64,000 nt of DNA, taken from NCBI RefSeq assembly GCF_035083965.1, contig NC_089731.1, positions 3,697,001 to 3,761,000 on the forward strand, read 5' to 3'. Position 1 is the first letter of the stretch. Every line of letters starts with the position of its first letter. Made by a program: the position numbers and the translations under genes. Shown in pieces: positions 46,601 to 57,700 of the stretch. The notes under the pieces were generated by a model. It was not told the origin of the DNA. It was given only the letters and a program-made list of their open reading frames with translations, and made no database searches. The DNA comes from Branchiostoma lanceolatum. Its lineage: Eukaryota; Chordata; Leptocardii; Amphioxiformes; Branchiostomatidae.

Positions 46601-46887
46601 CTGCCCTCCGTATTTAGCGTAGAGCGTTGTCGGGACCCCCCCCCCCCATGCAGGCCCTCATTACGTAATGAATGCATATCTTCAGCAAAGGTAGTCAAAT
46701 GGTTCCTCCCAGTCTTATACGAAAAAAAGACAAATTCACAAATGCCTTTTTATACCTGAGCGATCTCCACCAGAAAGACGTTGGTGTAAGCCCCAAGTAC
46801 GGTCCAGAAGACTTCCACGGCCGTCCCACCCAATCCATAACAGATCTTCGACATAACAGACAGAGGCTTTCTCTCCTCAAGTGGCAT
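31620..46887 (-). CDS. mfsd2-like: MFSD2-like transporter (sodium-dependent lysophosphatidylcholine symporter-like), copy 1
   Basis: Plasma-membrane MFS carrier of the MFSD2/GPH group; vertebrate MFSD2A imports LPC-bound lipids with Na+. Thirteen exons: 46887-46756, 40564-40443, 39292-39166, 38923-38845, 38606-38443, 38033-37943, 37134-37010, 36208-36125, 35784-35701, 35078-34963, 34024-33887, 33069-32896 and 31806-31620, giving 540 aa in unbroken phase. Family marks: VEIAQ, a GRVMD helix-2 motif, RDSATAY, an extracellular loop with one Cys and N-glycosylation sites, GSCVQPESV, and WKYPITED before the tail. The second Asp of the DxxxD Na+ motif is Asn. The intron after exon 12 uses a GC donor (AG|GCAAGT). 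Kozak context GCCACC-ATG. An upstream acceptor at about 46911 suggests a 5'UTR exon. Introns hold many transposons. Confidence 0.9.
33095..33330 (-). mobile_element. Non-LTR retrotransposon 3' remnant
   Basis: The minus strand encodes LAGHVMRHEEMAGMALLWKP, then RRRRGRP, then a stop, then EDVGLEDEELRSVMCDRNLW. This is the conserved C-terminus of an EN-RT protein. It ends in a GAACTGAACTGAAC tail, typical of simple-repeat LINE ends. 5'-truncated and stop-containing, inside an intron of MFSD2-like copy 1. Confidence 0.7.
33390..33502. repeat. Small inverted-repeat element
   Basis: Ends AGTGTGGGTAATACGTCA and its imperfect complement TGACATATTACCCACAGT enclose about 75 bp. MITE-like; no clear duplication seen. 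Confidence 0.55.
33558..33745. repeat. Inverted repeat with 17-bp perfect arms
   Basis: GGCTTTTTAGCGAATGC at about 33559 and its exact complement at about 33728, about 150 bp apart, in an intron of MFSD2-like copy 1. Confidence 0.7.
34578..34910 (+). repeat. SINE with perfect 22-bp target duplication
   Basis: A 333-bp element bounded by identical 22-bp direct repeats (34556-34577 and 34911-34932, beginning AAAAGAGCATC). It holds the TTGTGTCCTTGGGAAAGGCA central block and the GACGTTAAATAGAGG and GTGTGAGTGG tail blocks shared with copies at 1, 10637 and 28582. The long duplication shows LINE-machinery insertion. Confidence 0.88.
36251..36579. mobile_element. GC-rich terminal-inverted-repeat element
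   Basis: Perfect 16-bp ends GCTTCGGTCCCAATTG and complement enclose about 300 bp of much higher GC than the flanks, with many CCGGTACC- and CCCGG-type motifs. No coding capacity; target duplication not clear. Confidence 0.75.
36660..36958 (-). repeat. tRNA-derived SINE, intact head
   Basis: The minus strand begins GTGTGGCGCAATCGGCAGCG (A-box) and has GGTTCGAAACC (B-box), then the TTGTGCTTTTGGAAAAGGCA central block, GGTGTGAATGGGTACC, and a tail ending GTGATTGTAAACCCTGCAGC. The same family is split by the retrotransposon at 54225-58925 and truncated at 63025-63250. The 206-codon frame on the plus strand here is spurious. Confidence 0.85.
37255..37545 (-). repeat. tRNA-derived SINE, second family
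   Basis: Minus-strand head GGTAGTCCAGTGGTTAGCG (A-box) and GATTCGATCC (B-box), then a body with GACGTTAAGCCGTGGTCC and AGCTAGGGGAATTTCCCC. A related body lies at 51000-51265. Confidence 0.8.
37590..37648. repeat. Short hairpin
   Basis: Arms GAGTAATATTATTCTAAAGA and complement around a ~12-bp loop, in an intron of MFSD2-like copy 1. Confidence 0.75.
38975..39077. mobile_element. Foldback MITE, family A, copy 2
   Basis: Arms of about 45 bp sharing AATAATTACTCAAGCAACTGG with copy 1 at 30111. The right flank is the complement of the left flank of copy 1, confirming one family. A degenerate relative (CAACTGGATAGATATTGAAAA..) is at 21938-22045. Confidence 0.85.
39521..39776. mobile_element. TTAA-type MITE, family 1
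   Basis: Ends GCCCCCTCT(C/T)ACTGGACCCG extend into about 44-bp inverted repeats with GGCACGCTGGCGGCGTCGC. Flanked by TAAA on the left and TTAA on the right, i.e. a TTAA target with one change, as in piggyBac or Kolobok elements. No coding capacity. Confidence 0.8.
40155..40275 (-). repeat. tRNA-like SINE head
   Basis: The minus strand contains GGGCCCGGGTTCGATCC (B-box) preceded by an A-box-like GGCCAGTCTAACCGGTCAG. No tRNA acceptor pairing, so not a tRNA gene. Confidence 0.5.
41150..41268. mobile_element. Hairpin element with ~50-bp arms
   Basis: Arms starting GTTCCGGCTAGCCGCGGCGA pair almost perfectly with the complement ending at about 41268, around a 27-bp loop itself containing a CAGTG..CACTG stem. 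In intron 1 of MFSD2-like copy 1. Confidence 0.85.
42140..42488. mobile_element. TTAA-type MITE, family 2
   Basis: A 349-bp element with ends GCCGGCGTCACAA and GCCCCCGTCACAA, flanked on both sides by TTAA (42136-42139 and 42489-42492). The inside is rich in CGTCGGCCG and CTCGCCGA motifs. Nonautonomous; TTAA fits piggyBac or Kolobok. Confidence 0.85.
42575..46658. mobile_element. 4.1-kb hAT-like element carrying a ~195-bp tandem array
   Basis: Termini AGGGCCTGCATG in inverted orientation, flanked by near-identical 8-bp direct repeats CATCACGG (42567-42574) and CATTACGT (46659-46666). The inverted repeats continue inward about 220 bp with gaps: GGAATTATCGGTCCCCC and GGTGGGCGTGGCCTAAAA recur at both ends. 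Subterminal CGTAGA(G/A)CGT motifs occur three times on the left and once on the right. No transposase frame. The middle is filled by the tandem array. Same family as the 54893 element. It lies in intron 1 of MFSD2-like copy 1. The superfamily is inferred only from the 8-bp duplication. Confidence 0.85.
42949..46450. repeat. ~195-bp satellite-like array with an internal inversion
   Basis: ATTTTCCCGGG marks each unit, at 42951, 43151, 43344, 43538, 43730, 43973, 44159, 44354, 44531, 44723, 44923, 45117, 45311, 45506 and 45710 (mean spacing near 197). After about 45785 three units are inverted (marks near 45920, 46111 and 46300). Other constant parts are ACAACTATAAACGTTTCAAA and GTCCCCTCATAGGAAAGTCA. 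One unit, at about 43900, carries a 50-bp internal duplication. Confidence 0.95.
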
Positions 46888-48334
46888 GGTGGCTGCAAAC
46901 TTCTTCTTTGGACTTAAAGAGGAAAAAGAGGTACAAATTACATTAATCAATGATGATGGTGAATGGTTTGTCCAGTTCTTACACGTAGCAGCCTTGCACT
47001 GCAGACGCTTTGTTAGTGTACAATCACTGCTGTATATTTGCCTCTATCATTACTTAATAACTGGAGGGAACAGTCTAATAGATAAGTGACTTGTCTACAC
47101 TGAAGGGGCGGGATAACGAACAAACAAGATTAGTCATTTTATTTACACTTTACGACCAGTAGATAATTGACAGGCAGCTAGCACGCACGATCGCAACTGA
47201 TTTCTACACTTTGAATGTTAACAACAAAAAAAACATCCGACATGAATGTTAACAGCAACAAAAAACATCCGGCATAGGAAAGCCATTACCGGGGTGGGTC
47301 AGTGCTCTGATGATGCTTTTACGTAGGGAACTGACAATCACGGCGACTTTAGATGACACATTTACATTTTATTTGTAGGGACATGTAGAGCGCATCCGGT
47401 CAGAAACACGTCAAGCCGAGTAAAATGCAGCCTTTTTAAGGTAGTATGAAGAACACTAACGTTACATGGTGGAATTATGGTAGTATGCACTAGGAAATAC
47501 GAAAATACATTGTCTGTAAATCTGTAACGGGGTCACTTATGTCACCAACCAGAGCATGTACGATACTACAACGCTATTAAACGCCAAACTTACCTAACTT
47601 ACGTTTTGATTGGTTTGGTGGGGTATAAGGTAGTGAAGACGGCACACATCTAACCAAACTGCAGGTGGATCGTGAGGCCCAAACTAACAAATAGTCCATA
47701 AACAAACATCACTTATCAATGACCCAGTTACCCTTTGGTGACCTCTCAACCCTTTCATCATCATCATCATCATCTCAGCCATTCTGTAGTCCCCAATGAG
47801 CAGCTGTTTGAAAATCTTATAATTATCCGATAGCCTATGACAACTCCGGACTTTTACTTGACTGGTCATATAATCACCTTATAGATCGATCTATAGTTAA
47901 CGAACATCCTGAGGCCAGAAAAAAATGGTAACAAGGACATGCGGTGATGCCACGTCACAATTTACTTTCCGTACCTTTGGCGTTACATTTTTGTATCAAG
48001 GGTATGCCTTTTTTATATCAGACAGAATGATATGCTGATAAAGCTACAGACCAATTGTTTTTTTTACAATCGCACCATTTCTATGTTTCCTGTATAATTG
48101 CCCCACATATCATACCATTGATTCTCCACAATCTGAACGTAATTTGACCTTTGAAACAAGTCGAACAGCTTTATGCTTAGGTGTGACACTGACAGGTTGT
48201 GCAGGGACTCTTCTCTCATTATTAAGCAACAATAATAAGTCATTATTGCTCTGAAGAGGATAACCTATGATGCCTGCAGTTGGTTGTTTGCACCTCTTGT
48301 TTTATACACAAATGTATTAACGTTCCTGTTGTAG
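46888..48334. other. Intergenic between the two MFSD2-like genes
   Basis: Upstream side of MFSD2-like copy 1, with a probable 5'UTR exon end near 46911. It holds a short duplicated AACAGCAACAAAAAACATCC block at about 47220-47270 and an ATC microsatellite at 47758-47775. No gene seen. Confidence 0.5.
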
Positions 48335-48521
48335 GAAAACATCCTGCGAAGAAGACCACACTCGTAACACAGAGAGGTGGGAAGGGTCTAATGGCGACGT
48401 TTTACATCCGGGACACGGTGACGTCGCAGACACCTTAACAGCATCCGTTGAAGAGGAAGTCCTTCTATCTCCCGAATCAGATCTATCTGTACTAGTGGAT
48501 TGCAGAGAGACTGTTTTCTGA
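48335..48521 (+). pseudogene. Inverted orphan copy of the MFSD2-like last exon
   Basis: The plus strand has an acceptor (TTCCTGTTGTAG) followed by an open frame to a stop at 48519-48521. It encodes KTSCEEDHTRN.., then EEEVLLSPESDLSVLVDCRE, then TVF-stop. This matches the last exon of MFSD2-like copy 1 (31806-31620), which lies in the opposite orientation. No companion exons on the plus strand. Confidence 0.85.
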
Positions 48522-48782
48522 GTTTTAAGTAAGCTCTTTAATTCTTGTTGTAAATTACATCGTAAATTCATTCTCAGGGAAATGTAAGTGTAAGATAATT
48601 CGTCAAAAAAATTAAATTGTTATTCGTAGCCCAAAAATGGCAATCAATGCAATGGGTCCCACATTACTGCTATATTTCTGTGACGTTCGGCGCAAATTCA
48701 TAATTAAGGACCAGCCTTTTATCAAAAAGTATAATATTCCAATAAAGCCGAAGATTTCGGTTTCCTATGGCAATTCTATGCA

Positions 48783-51700
48783 TCATACCGCTGATTCTCT
48801 ACAATCTAAAAGTACAGACAAGTCAAGTTCTGACGACAAAAGTTTGTCTTCTTCCTTCAGTCCTTCTGGTCTTGAACAAGTTGAAGTCTCCTCAGGTAAA
48901 AGAGCTTTCCCGTTCATATTGGACAGGCTTCCGTTTCTCTGGATGTCGTCAGGTTGGGACTTCGTTGAAAGTTTTCTATGGAGAGCATAAAGGTGAAAAT
49001 TGAGCATACTCGTCTCAACAGCACACAGGCTAGCAACTTACAATAGGTAAATATAAATGCCTTTCTGAGGTCGTGGTGGCAATGGGTAATGCATGGTTAA
49101 TCTACTCTTTTAAACCGCCTTTTACCTCCCAGGGTGAAGCCAGGTACCCATTTTTCGCGTGGGTGGAGTCAGGAAGGTGGTATTAAGTGACTATCCCAAT
49201 GACATAACGTCTTACTCTCACGCAGAGGAGGGGTTCCGGCAGGTTTTGACGCGTTTTTAGACGTTTTTGTCGGGATTTCTACTTTGTCATTTGTCTATAC
49301 AAAAGAAAATGACAAAGTAGAAAGCCCGACAAAAACGCCTAAAAACACGTCAAAAACCTGCCGGAACCCCTCCTCTGCTTGGAGAGCAATAACGTCTAGG
49401 AATGGAACCTATGACCTCTCGATCCAGAGTCCGTTAGCCTTACCATTTCAGCTATCGGCGCCACTTAAGCGGCCTACTACATGTGCGTATATCGCTCGTT
49501 CTCATTTAAATGTACACATTTTGTAATCTCCGTTACCGTTAGAAGTAAGACGTTCCTGGCATTAAGATATGCCACATATAAGGTACCAAACTGCCGTTTT
49601 TAAAAGCTAGAAAAGTTTTAAGTCGTCATAAAAACTACAGTTTGACATCTTATATGTGGCGTATCCTAATGCCAGGAACGTCTTATTTCAATCGGTAACG
49701 GAGATTACAAAATGTGTACATTTAAATGAGAACGTGCGATATATAAGGAGACAGCTAAAATCCCTGCCTGCGACAGAATTACAACTAATGCAAAACTAAT
49801 AGGACAATCCATTTTTTCACTGTTCTACATGTAAGGCCATGTACATGTTGCTTTGATTAATTTTCGTACGTTTCCAAAAATAGCTTTTTTTTCGAAAACT
49901 TTTTTATTCGCAAACTCGCATCAGTTTTGGGGTTCCCAGAGGATGTCATCCATATAATCAAAACAACACGGCCTAACTGAAAAAAAGGTGCTATCAGTAT
50001 CCTTTAGAAGTCGACGGTCAGTAGTCTGCCTGAAAATTTTAGAACAAACAGTTTTAGGACGCTTCGTGACGCTACTGTAAAATTGTTGCTAATCATACAT
50101 CCTACGTATACTCCATACGTTAATGTTTGTTCTTACAATGATACTTTACGACAAGCCAGTTCCATAATTATTAAGGTAGAAAGGCGTGTAAGTGGGTAGA
50201 TGTAGGCCCCTAACTGTTAACAGTTCTTGTCCAGACTATGCTTTGGATGTTTTGTTCATCGCCACCCTATGTTAGTGTTGTGATTGGTACGGTTCGATGA
50301 CCTATGATGTAACGAGGTCACCCTCGTACTAGGCTTGTTCGCCATGTTGTTATTCCATTGAGATGTCCATTACAGCTCGTCTCCTCATCATCGCACTCGT
50401 TGCATGTGTCTTTGAGTCGTCGCGTACGTGTTTTACAGATGACGCATGTCTTAGGGCCTTCACCTTTGACAAAATGCCTACAATGCATCCATTGCTCATG
50501 CGCAGTTGGAATCGTGAACACGCTTATTGCAGATTCGTGTAGCGTCAAGTAGAAATTGAGTCATTTGACGCAGCTAAAATAAGTTAATAACAATCTGGGC
50601 AGGAATATGCAACAAAGACTATTGTTGATAATGATATTTTAAAAATTCTAACCGTTGGTTGATGGCCTCGATAATTTCTTTCTGTCTCTCCTCTGTGATT
50701 GGATATCTCCATGCAAACATCACGCCTACGAAGGCCAGGACTGACGTACACGTGGATAACAGAATCCGCATGGCGCTTCCTACCGTGTCAGGCTGAGTAC
50801 AGGATCCTAGTTTGTAGCCTCCGATTCTGCAGCGGGAACACAAAGGAAATGCAATAGATGTCACAGCAAACTCTGTACCTATGTCTTTATTCTTGAGGGA
50901 AGCAAGGATCGTCATGGAATGATGATAGGAGAAAACTTAAGATCGTAAGCAGCAGCTGCGTAAAGATGGCCCCGGTTCTTCGGATACTAACAGTAAGACT
51001 TTGCCGTCATCGAAGACCGGAAAATAAATTCAAAGTGATCTGGAACCAGTTTAGCTCAAATGAACTTAATGAAGAGATCAGCCAATCTCCCTCTGGTCAT
51101 GACTGACAGACGATATATACAGTATTTACAGGTTCACTGTAACGGTGAAATTCCCCTAGCTCTTTTCGACAAGTACATTGAACAGTGGACCTGTACAATT
51201 CCTAGAATCCTTGGAGACTGCGCACAATACTATACCATTAGGCTCGACCCTGAGGCGTCGCCAAAATAGTAGCGGTACTCACTCCAGCCCGAGGGTGGCG
51301 GTGATCAGTCCAACGGTGATGGCGAGACTGTCAGTAGACAAGAAGATGGCGACGAAGGGAGTGTGCAGTCTTTCACCTGTCTGTAGGTGGTAGTCCTCTA
51401 TAATGTCACTGATTATCAACCTGTGTGCATGGGCATTTTGTGTTTGTTTACATATTTCACTAGTGTCAATAAGGCCATTATTGAACAAAGGAGCGGGTGT
51501 CCTAGCGGGTTTCCTCAAGTTTCTATAAAGCATTCTTAAGTTATGGGTATTTGGCCAATAACAGGCATGTCTTAAATCAGTTTCACTTTCATGTAAAACG
51601 TATCTTCTTCATCACCATTAACGCACATCAGAAAATTGCTTCGGCTGAAATAACGTGAGTAATGTGAGGTATAGGATAAAACCTTACGTATGCTGATATG

Positions 51701-54700
51701 TACACGACTGCCCTCTAAATGTATTTCATTTCTCACCAAACCGACACATTTTCGTTAGTGTCTGCATGTAAATTCGATCACTTACCATGGTATAAGAATT
51801 TGTGCCAGCGCCGTGAAGCCAATGCCCACGGTAACTGCATAAACAGAGAAGCTTCCGTTCGGTATAAACTGAAACCCAATGTACACTGGGATTGCAGCCT
51901 GCAACGAAAAAAAATACAAATTCACTTTTCTAAAGCTCAAGATCTGACCATAGGGATGTTCTAGGACACCATATTGGCTTCCAATAAGACAAACAGAACT
52001 AGAAAGGCAACATTTGCAGGAGTAAATGCAACATGTATCGCCCATTTCCCTCAGTCCCATGCAAAAAGCGACTGTGGCATCGAGGCTTACGTTTGTTATA
52101 TGTCTGCAATGTTGGTATTTGAATAAATAATTGAATTGAAGACCAGTCAGAAATGGATCTCTCCCAATTTGAAACCCTATACATGGATGGGCTCTTCCAG
52201 GCGCCCATACCTATACTGGACCATTAAAAAAACACCTCCACCAAACAAAAGTGGACCTTCTTGATAATCAACCAAGCCCAAAATTGAATTTAAAAAAAAT
52301 GTCCCCCTCATACAAGAATGGACTCTTCCAGCTATGTGTGGACCAGCACGTGTCATGCAAATTTCCGAATGTGAAGAAGTGAAATCTTGCTGAAGATCTG
52401 GATTTCTCCCGCGAAAGAATTTTCGCAAACCGAGAGTCCAGACAATTGTTCATTACGCAAAGGTTTCACAAATTTCGGCTAAACGTACCGCAAATTTCTG
52501 ATGCGTATTTCGTGACCTGTACTGTAACACATACCACCATTTAAAAAAAACCTTACTAAAGAAAGGATACACAATCAATTGTAGGGATATAAGCGTATTC
52601 TTGGTGTAAGTGAAAAAAAATGTTATTGCTGTATATATGTATGATTGTATGTACACACAGAGAGGAATATAGAGCAATAGATTTATGTCGAAAAACACCA
52701 CCAGAAAAGGCGTAGATTTTGAACCTTCTCAATTGCACATAAATTCATTAGGACACAACATCAACACTAGAAAGGCATCATTTGAGACAGCAAATACAGA
52801 ATATTTTCTCACCTTTCTCACGCGGCGGACATGATAGAATGAAAACGAGGCCCTTGTGGCAAACAATAGACCGATCCTAAATGTCAATCACAATTAGCAG
52901 TTTAGCCAATTATTACCTGATGATTAGAGAATCAACCAATGATGAAGTGGCTGCATGTCCGTCAAATATTTGCATTTCTATGTTTTTATTTTGCATTTCT
53001 ACGTTTTGACGGAGGAGGACGGGGACAATGGGATCGGTCAATAAAGCTCTAAATTGCTGAATCTTTTTTGTGCATTACATTAGTTATGATATTGATACTT
53101 GGACATCATATTTTAAAACTTAATGTGATTTTGGAGGAAAACTAAATCTGTACATCATTTTTGTTTCTTTGCCTCATTGGCCTCGTCTTCATTCTATCAT
53201 GTCCGCCGCGTGAGAAAGGTGTATGTCCCCCGCTCAATGATTACGCGCACAAATCACAGGTCAGGTCCACGTGGGACTTGGGGTCACTGACCTTTAGGTC
53301 GTGTTGTTTACGTTCGCACCTGGCCATATGAATAAAAATGTGACCATATATGGCAACACCATATATGGTCATAGGAGAAAAATTGCCGATCTTCTCCCCA
53401 AAACACCCTCCAAAATAGTTTTTTGAAGTGGTGTATTCCGAAAGTGCGAATGGGGGTCTTTGAATATTTGTTCAATGTACCCCCATTGCATTTCAGGTCA
53501 TTTAGATGTATTTCCAGAGCACAGGAGGCCAATATGTACGTTTTTGGTAAGAAAAACCTCAATAAAATCGTTTTAAAGACATTTATAAAAAAAATGAAGA
53601 AAAAAAACACACCCCAGGGTATTTACCCACTCTACCTGTATACCAAATTTCAGCTCAGTTGGTCCAGAGTCGATTTGAAGATTTGACAGGAGAAAGAAAC
53701 ATTACGAACACAGTATGTTGCGCCCAACATTTTGCTGGGGTTAGTTTTGACCAAACTGGACCACTCGTAAACTTTCCAGGATAACTTAATTAACAATGAG
53801 CCAATCTCGGTAAAATCCTATGAGAAGTTATAACATAAACACAAACAAACTCCTAGGAAAAAATTTGTTTTAGACTAGAAATGTCAAAATGGCACATGTT
53901 GATATACACCTGGGGTCAGTTTTGACCCCATACGGTGGTTTGAGGGTCAACCAAACAGCGGCTATAACATAGGGTTTCATGGACTTACCAGCTCGAAGCA
54001 AACGTAGGAAATCCTCTTCCCAAGTTTGGACACAACCCAGCCGATAATAGGCACGGCTATCGCTGATGACGCCTTTAGGAGAAACCTAATATTAGTGTCA
54101 TCAAAGCACAGAATTCTCTAGATCTACAAAATGGACAAAATATGGCAGAAAAGATATACATGTATAGCAAGAGCAAACAGTGTAGAGACAGGAGGCTTCA
54201 GAATCTTTCTGCAACTTATTTACAATAATAATAATGGTTTTAATTGGCTAATTTTCATTATCCGTGCAATGGCAGCCTTTCTAGTGCTGATAGGTGCAGG
54301 GTTTACAATCACATAATACACATGGGCCCCCTGCGAAGTCGGAGCACCTAGGGATCTCGCGGCTGCCGCAGTCCCCACACTCAGGAGAGTGTGCCTCATC
54401 GTGGTGCAGGGGTGAACTCAGGGTAACGCAAAAACATCTGCAATCCCTGAGGCCAATGGGTGCACGTGGAAGCCACTGGGTTAATCTCCCACAGGTGGAT
54501 AGTCATGTATATGGCAACCGATTACGAAAACCTCAGTGCGAAGGTCTCAACCTGCCAGAGGACTAACTCAGAGCGGGACGAGGCGTGTTGATAGTTTTAG
54601 TGACACTTCTGGAGGAGGACAGCCTATGACGTCTCATCGACCGAAGCTCTTGTCCCCCAAATACCGTACTAACATTGCAACATGGAATGTTAGAACTCTT

Positions 54701-57700
54701 TATCAAGCTGGTAGAATTCATCAAGTAGCTGCAGAGATGAAAAGATTAGATTTAGAAGTAGTTGGTTTAAGCGAAACGAGATGGTTAGGAAGTGGCAAGA
54801 CTACCCTGCAGAGTGGAGAAACCTTCATTTACTCTGGCCTTCCAGAGGAACACCCGACACATGTAAGAGGAGTAGGATTCATCATGTCAAAGAGGGTCTG
54901 CATGGGGGGGTCCTGGCAACGCTTAACGGTAAATTCAGGCCAGCCGATAACGCTTAACGGTAAATTCAGGCCGGCCGATAACGCTTAACGGTAAATTCAG
55001 CATTTTTAGAACATTAGATACCTCTGAAGACGACGGTTTTTTGCCACTAGTCGTCCTGATCTTGTGGCAAGAGACCTATTACGCTATGCCATTCTCGCAC
55101 GCCTGCTCCGAACCCTTTAAATTCGGCGGCGACAGGAAATTTCATGATCACGATGACGAGCGCCGAAGGCGCGACGAAAATTTTCAAATCTTGACCCTCT
55201 GAAACGCTATTTCCTGCATTCTGAGGGGGGGATTTTGCTGAAGAGTAAGCTAAGTTTTATGACATCTCTGTTTGAAAAAAAAAATACAAAAGAGTTTCAG
55301 CTTGTTTTTTGAGGGCCAGGGGCGTCACGCCCTCCAGACTTCGCCGGAGCTGCGACATGCTCCCGGGGAAAATCCCTGACACCCTGAAACGCTATTTCTT
55401 GCATTTCGATGGGCAAATATTACTGGTAATTTAAGTTGAGTTTAATGATATCTCTGTTTGTGAAAAAATACAGACGATTTTCAGCTTGAGTTTGGGGGTC
55501 GACGCCCTCCTGACAATATTTTTCGACGGAGGCCCGGCATGCACCCGGGGAAAATTTTAAAATCTTCAACCGCGAAACGCTTAATTTCCTGAATTTTGAG
55601 GAGAAAACTTTGCTGGTAGAGTGAAAAATAGAAGTGTTTTAGCTTGAAATTTTGTGGGGGGCGCCCTACCGACATATTTTCGCCGGAGCCGTGTGCTCCC
55701 TGGAGAAAATTTTGAAATCTTGACCCACTGAAATGCTTTTTCCTGCGTAACGAGGAATTACTCAATAACGCTTAACGTTGAATTCAGGATGACAAATAAC
55801 GCTTAACGAGGAATTAAAACGACCAGTAACGCTTCACGATTAATATACCGATAACGCTTAACGGTAAATTCAGGGCGGCCGGTAACGATTAACGGTGAAT
55901 TAAAATCGCTCATAACGCTTCACGAAAAAGGGCATGCAGACCCTCGTCAAAGGCTAGTGCACGGAGTCTGAAGGAGTGGGAACCTATCTCAGAGAGGATC
56001 ATCATGGCAAGGTTCTCATCCCGCTGTCAAGACACCACAATCATACAAGCTTACGCCCCTACCAACGATGCAAGCGAAGCAGATAAGGAAAGTTTTTACG
56101 AACAGTTGCAAGCCACCATGGCCAAACGTAAGAGGAGAGACATCACCATTCTCATGGGGGACATGAACGCCAAAGTGGGATCAGCAGACAGTGGCAATGA
56201 GAGAGTGATGGGGAAGCATGGCGTAGGGACCATGAACCAGAACGGAGAGCTCTTTGTCGACTTCTGCTCCTTGAACGACCTGGTAATAGGTGGCACCTTG
56301 TTTCCACACAAGGAGAGCCACAAAGTGACCTGGAGATCACCCGATGGATCCTTTGAGAACCAGATAGACCACATTGCGATATCTAGACGGTGGCGGGGAA
56401 CCTTGCTAGACTGCAGAATAAAGAGAAGTGCGGATGTTGGTTCGGACCACCATCTGCTCCTGGCTACATGCAGGATACGTCTCGCCGCCTGTAGGAAGAA
56501 ACCACAGAAGACAATTAGGTATGACGTAGACAGGCTGAAAAACCCGGAAACAAAACAGGAGTTTGTACTTACCTTGGCAAACCGCTTTGATGCCCTACGA
56601 TACAAGTCAGATGAAGAGGAAGAGGTAGAGGACGATGAAATCGAAACGGAATGGTCTGTCATCAAAGAGGCATACACAAGCACATGCGAGGAGGTTCTGG
56701 GAAGGGTTAAGCGAGAGAAGAAGGCTTGGATGAGTCAAGGCACATGGGAGAAGGTGGAGGAAAGACGCAACCTAAAAGCGAACATTGACACCAGCAGAAC
56801 CAGGAACCAGAAGGCCAACGCTATGAAGCTCTACAACAGAGCAGACCGGGAGGTAAAGAGAAGCTGTAGGAAAGACAAGAGGAAGTGGATCTCGGACAAG
56901 GCCACTGAGGTAGAAGAGGCCGCTTCCAAGCAAGACATGAAAACCCTCTACAGAATCACAAAGACACTGAGTGGTAAAAGAAGACAGATCGACAAGCCAG
57001 TCCAGGATAAAGACGGTCAACTGCTAACTGTAAAGGAGCAACAAATGGAACGCTGGAGAGAACACTTTGAAGAGATCCTCAACCGCACACCTCCACCGGA
57101 TCCAGCGGAAGTAGAACCTCCAACGGATGTGCTTGATATACGCACCGGACCACCAAGCAAGGCAGAGATCCGTAAGGCCATCGCCTCACTTAAGAATGGC
57201 AAAGCGGCAGGAATAGATAGGATCCCCCCGGAGGCCTGGAAAGAGGCAGGCAGTCTGTCAGTTGAAGCCCTTTACCCTCTCCTTATTAGAATATGGCAGG
57301 AAGAAAGGATTCCCTTAGATTGGAGGAAAGGCATCCTGGTTAAACTACCCAAGAAAGGAGACCTGACCCAGTGCAAGAACTGGCGTGGCATAATGCTTCT
57401 CTCAGTCGCCAGCAAACTACTATGCAGGATAATTCTTAACCGGACAGCAAATGCCATGGAATGCAAACTCAGGGACAACCAAGCAGGCTTTCGTCCAAAC
57501 AGATCCTGTAGTGACCAGATAGCAACTTTAAGAATCATAGTAGAACAATCTGCAGAATTTAATTCACAGCTGTACGCCGTCTTTGTGGATTACGAGAAGG
57601 CCTTTGATTCGCTTGACAGGTCCACTCTCTGGAACATCCTGGATCACTATGGAATCCCCACAAAAATCATCAGCATGGTCAAAGTCTTTTACTACAACTT

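Noticed and set aside
48637-48990. Plus-strand 117-codon ORF
   Set aside because: Antisense of the last exon of MFSD2-like copy 2.
56096-56683. 195-codon minus-strand ORF and other minus frames at 56-58 kb
   Set aside because: Antisense shadows of the long retrotransposon ORF.
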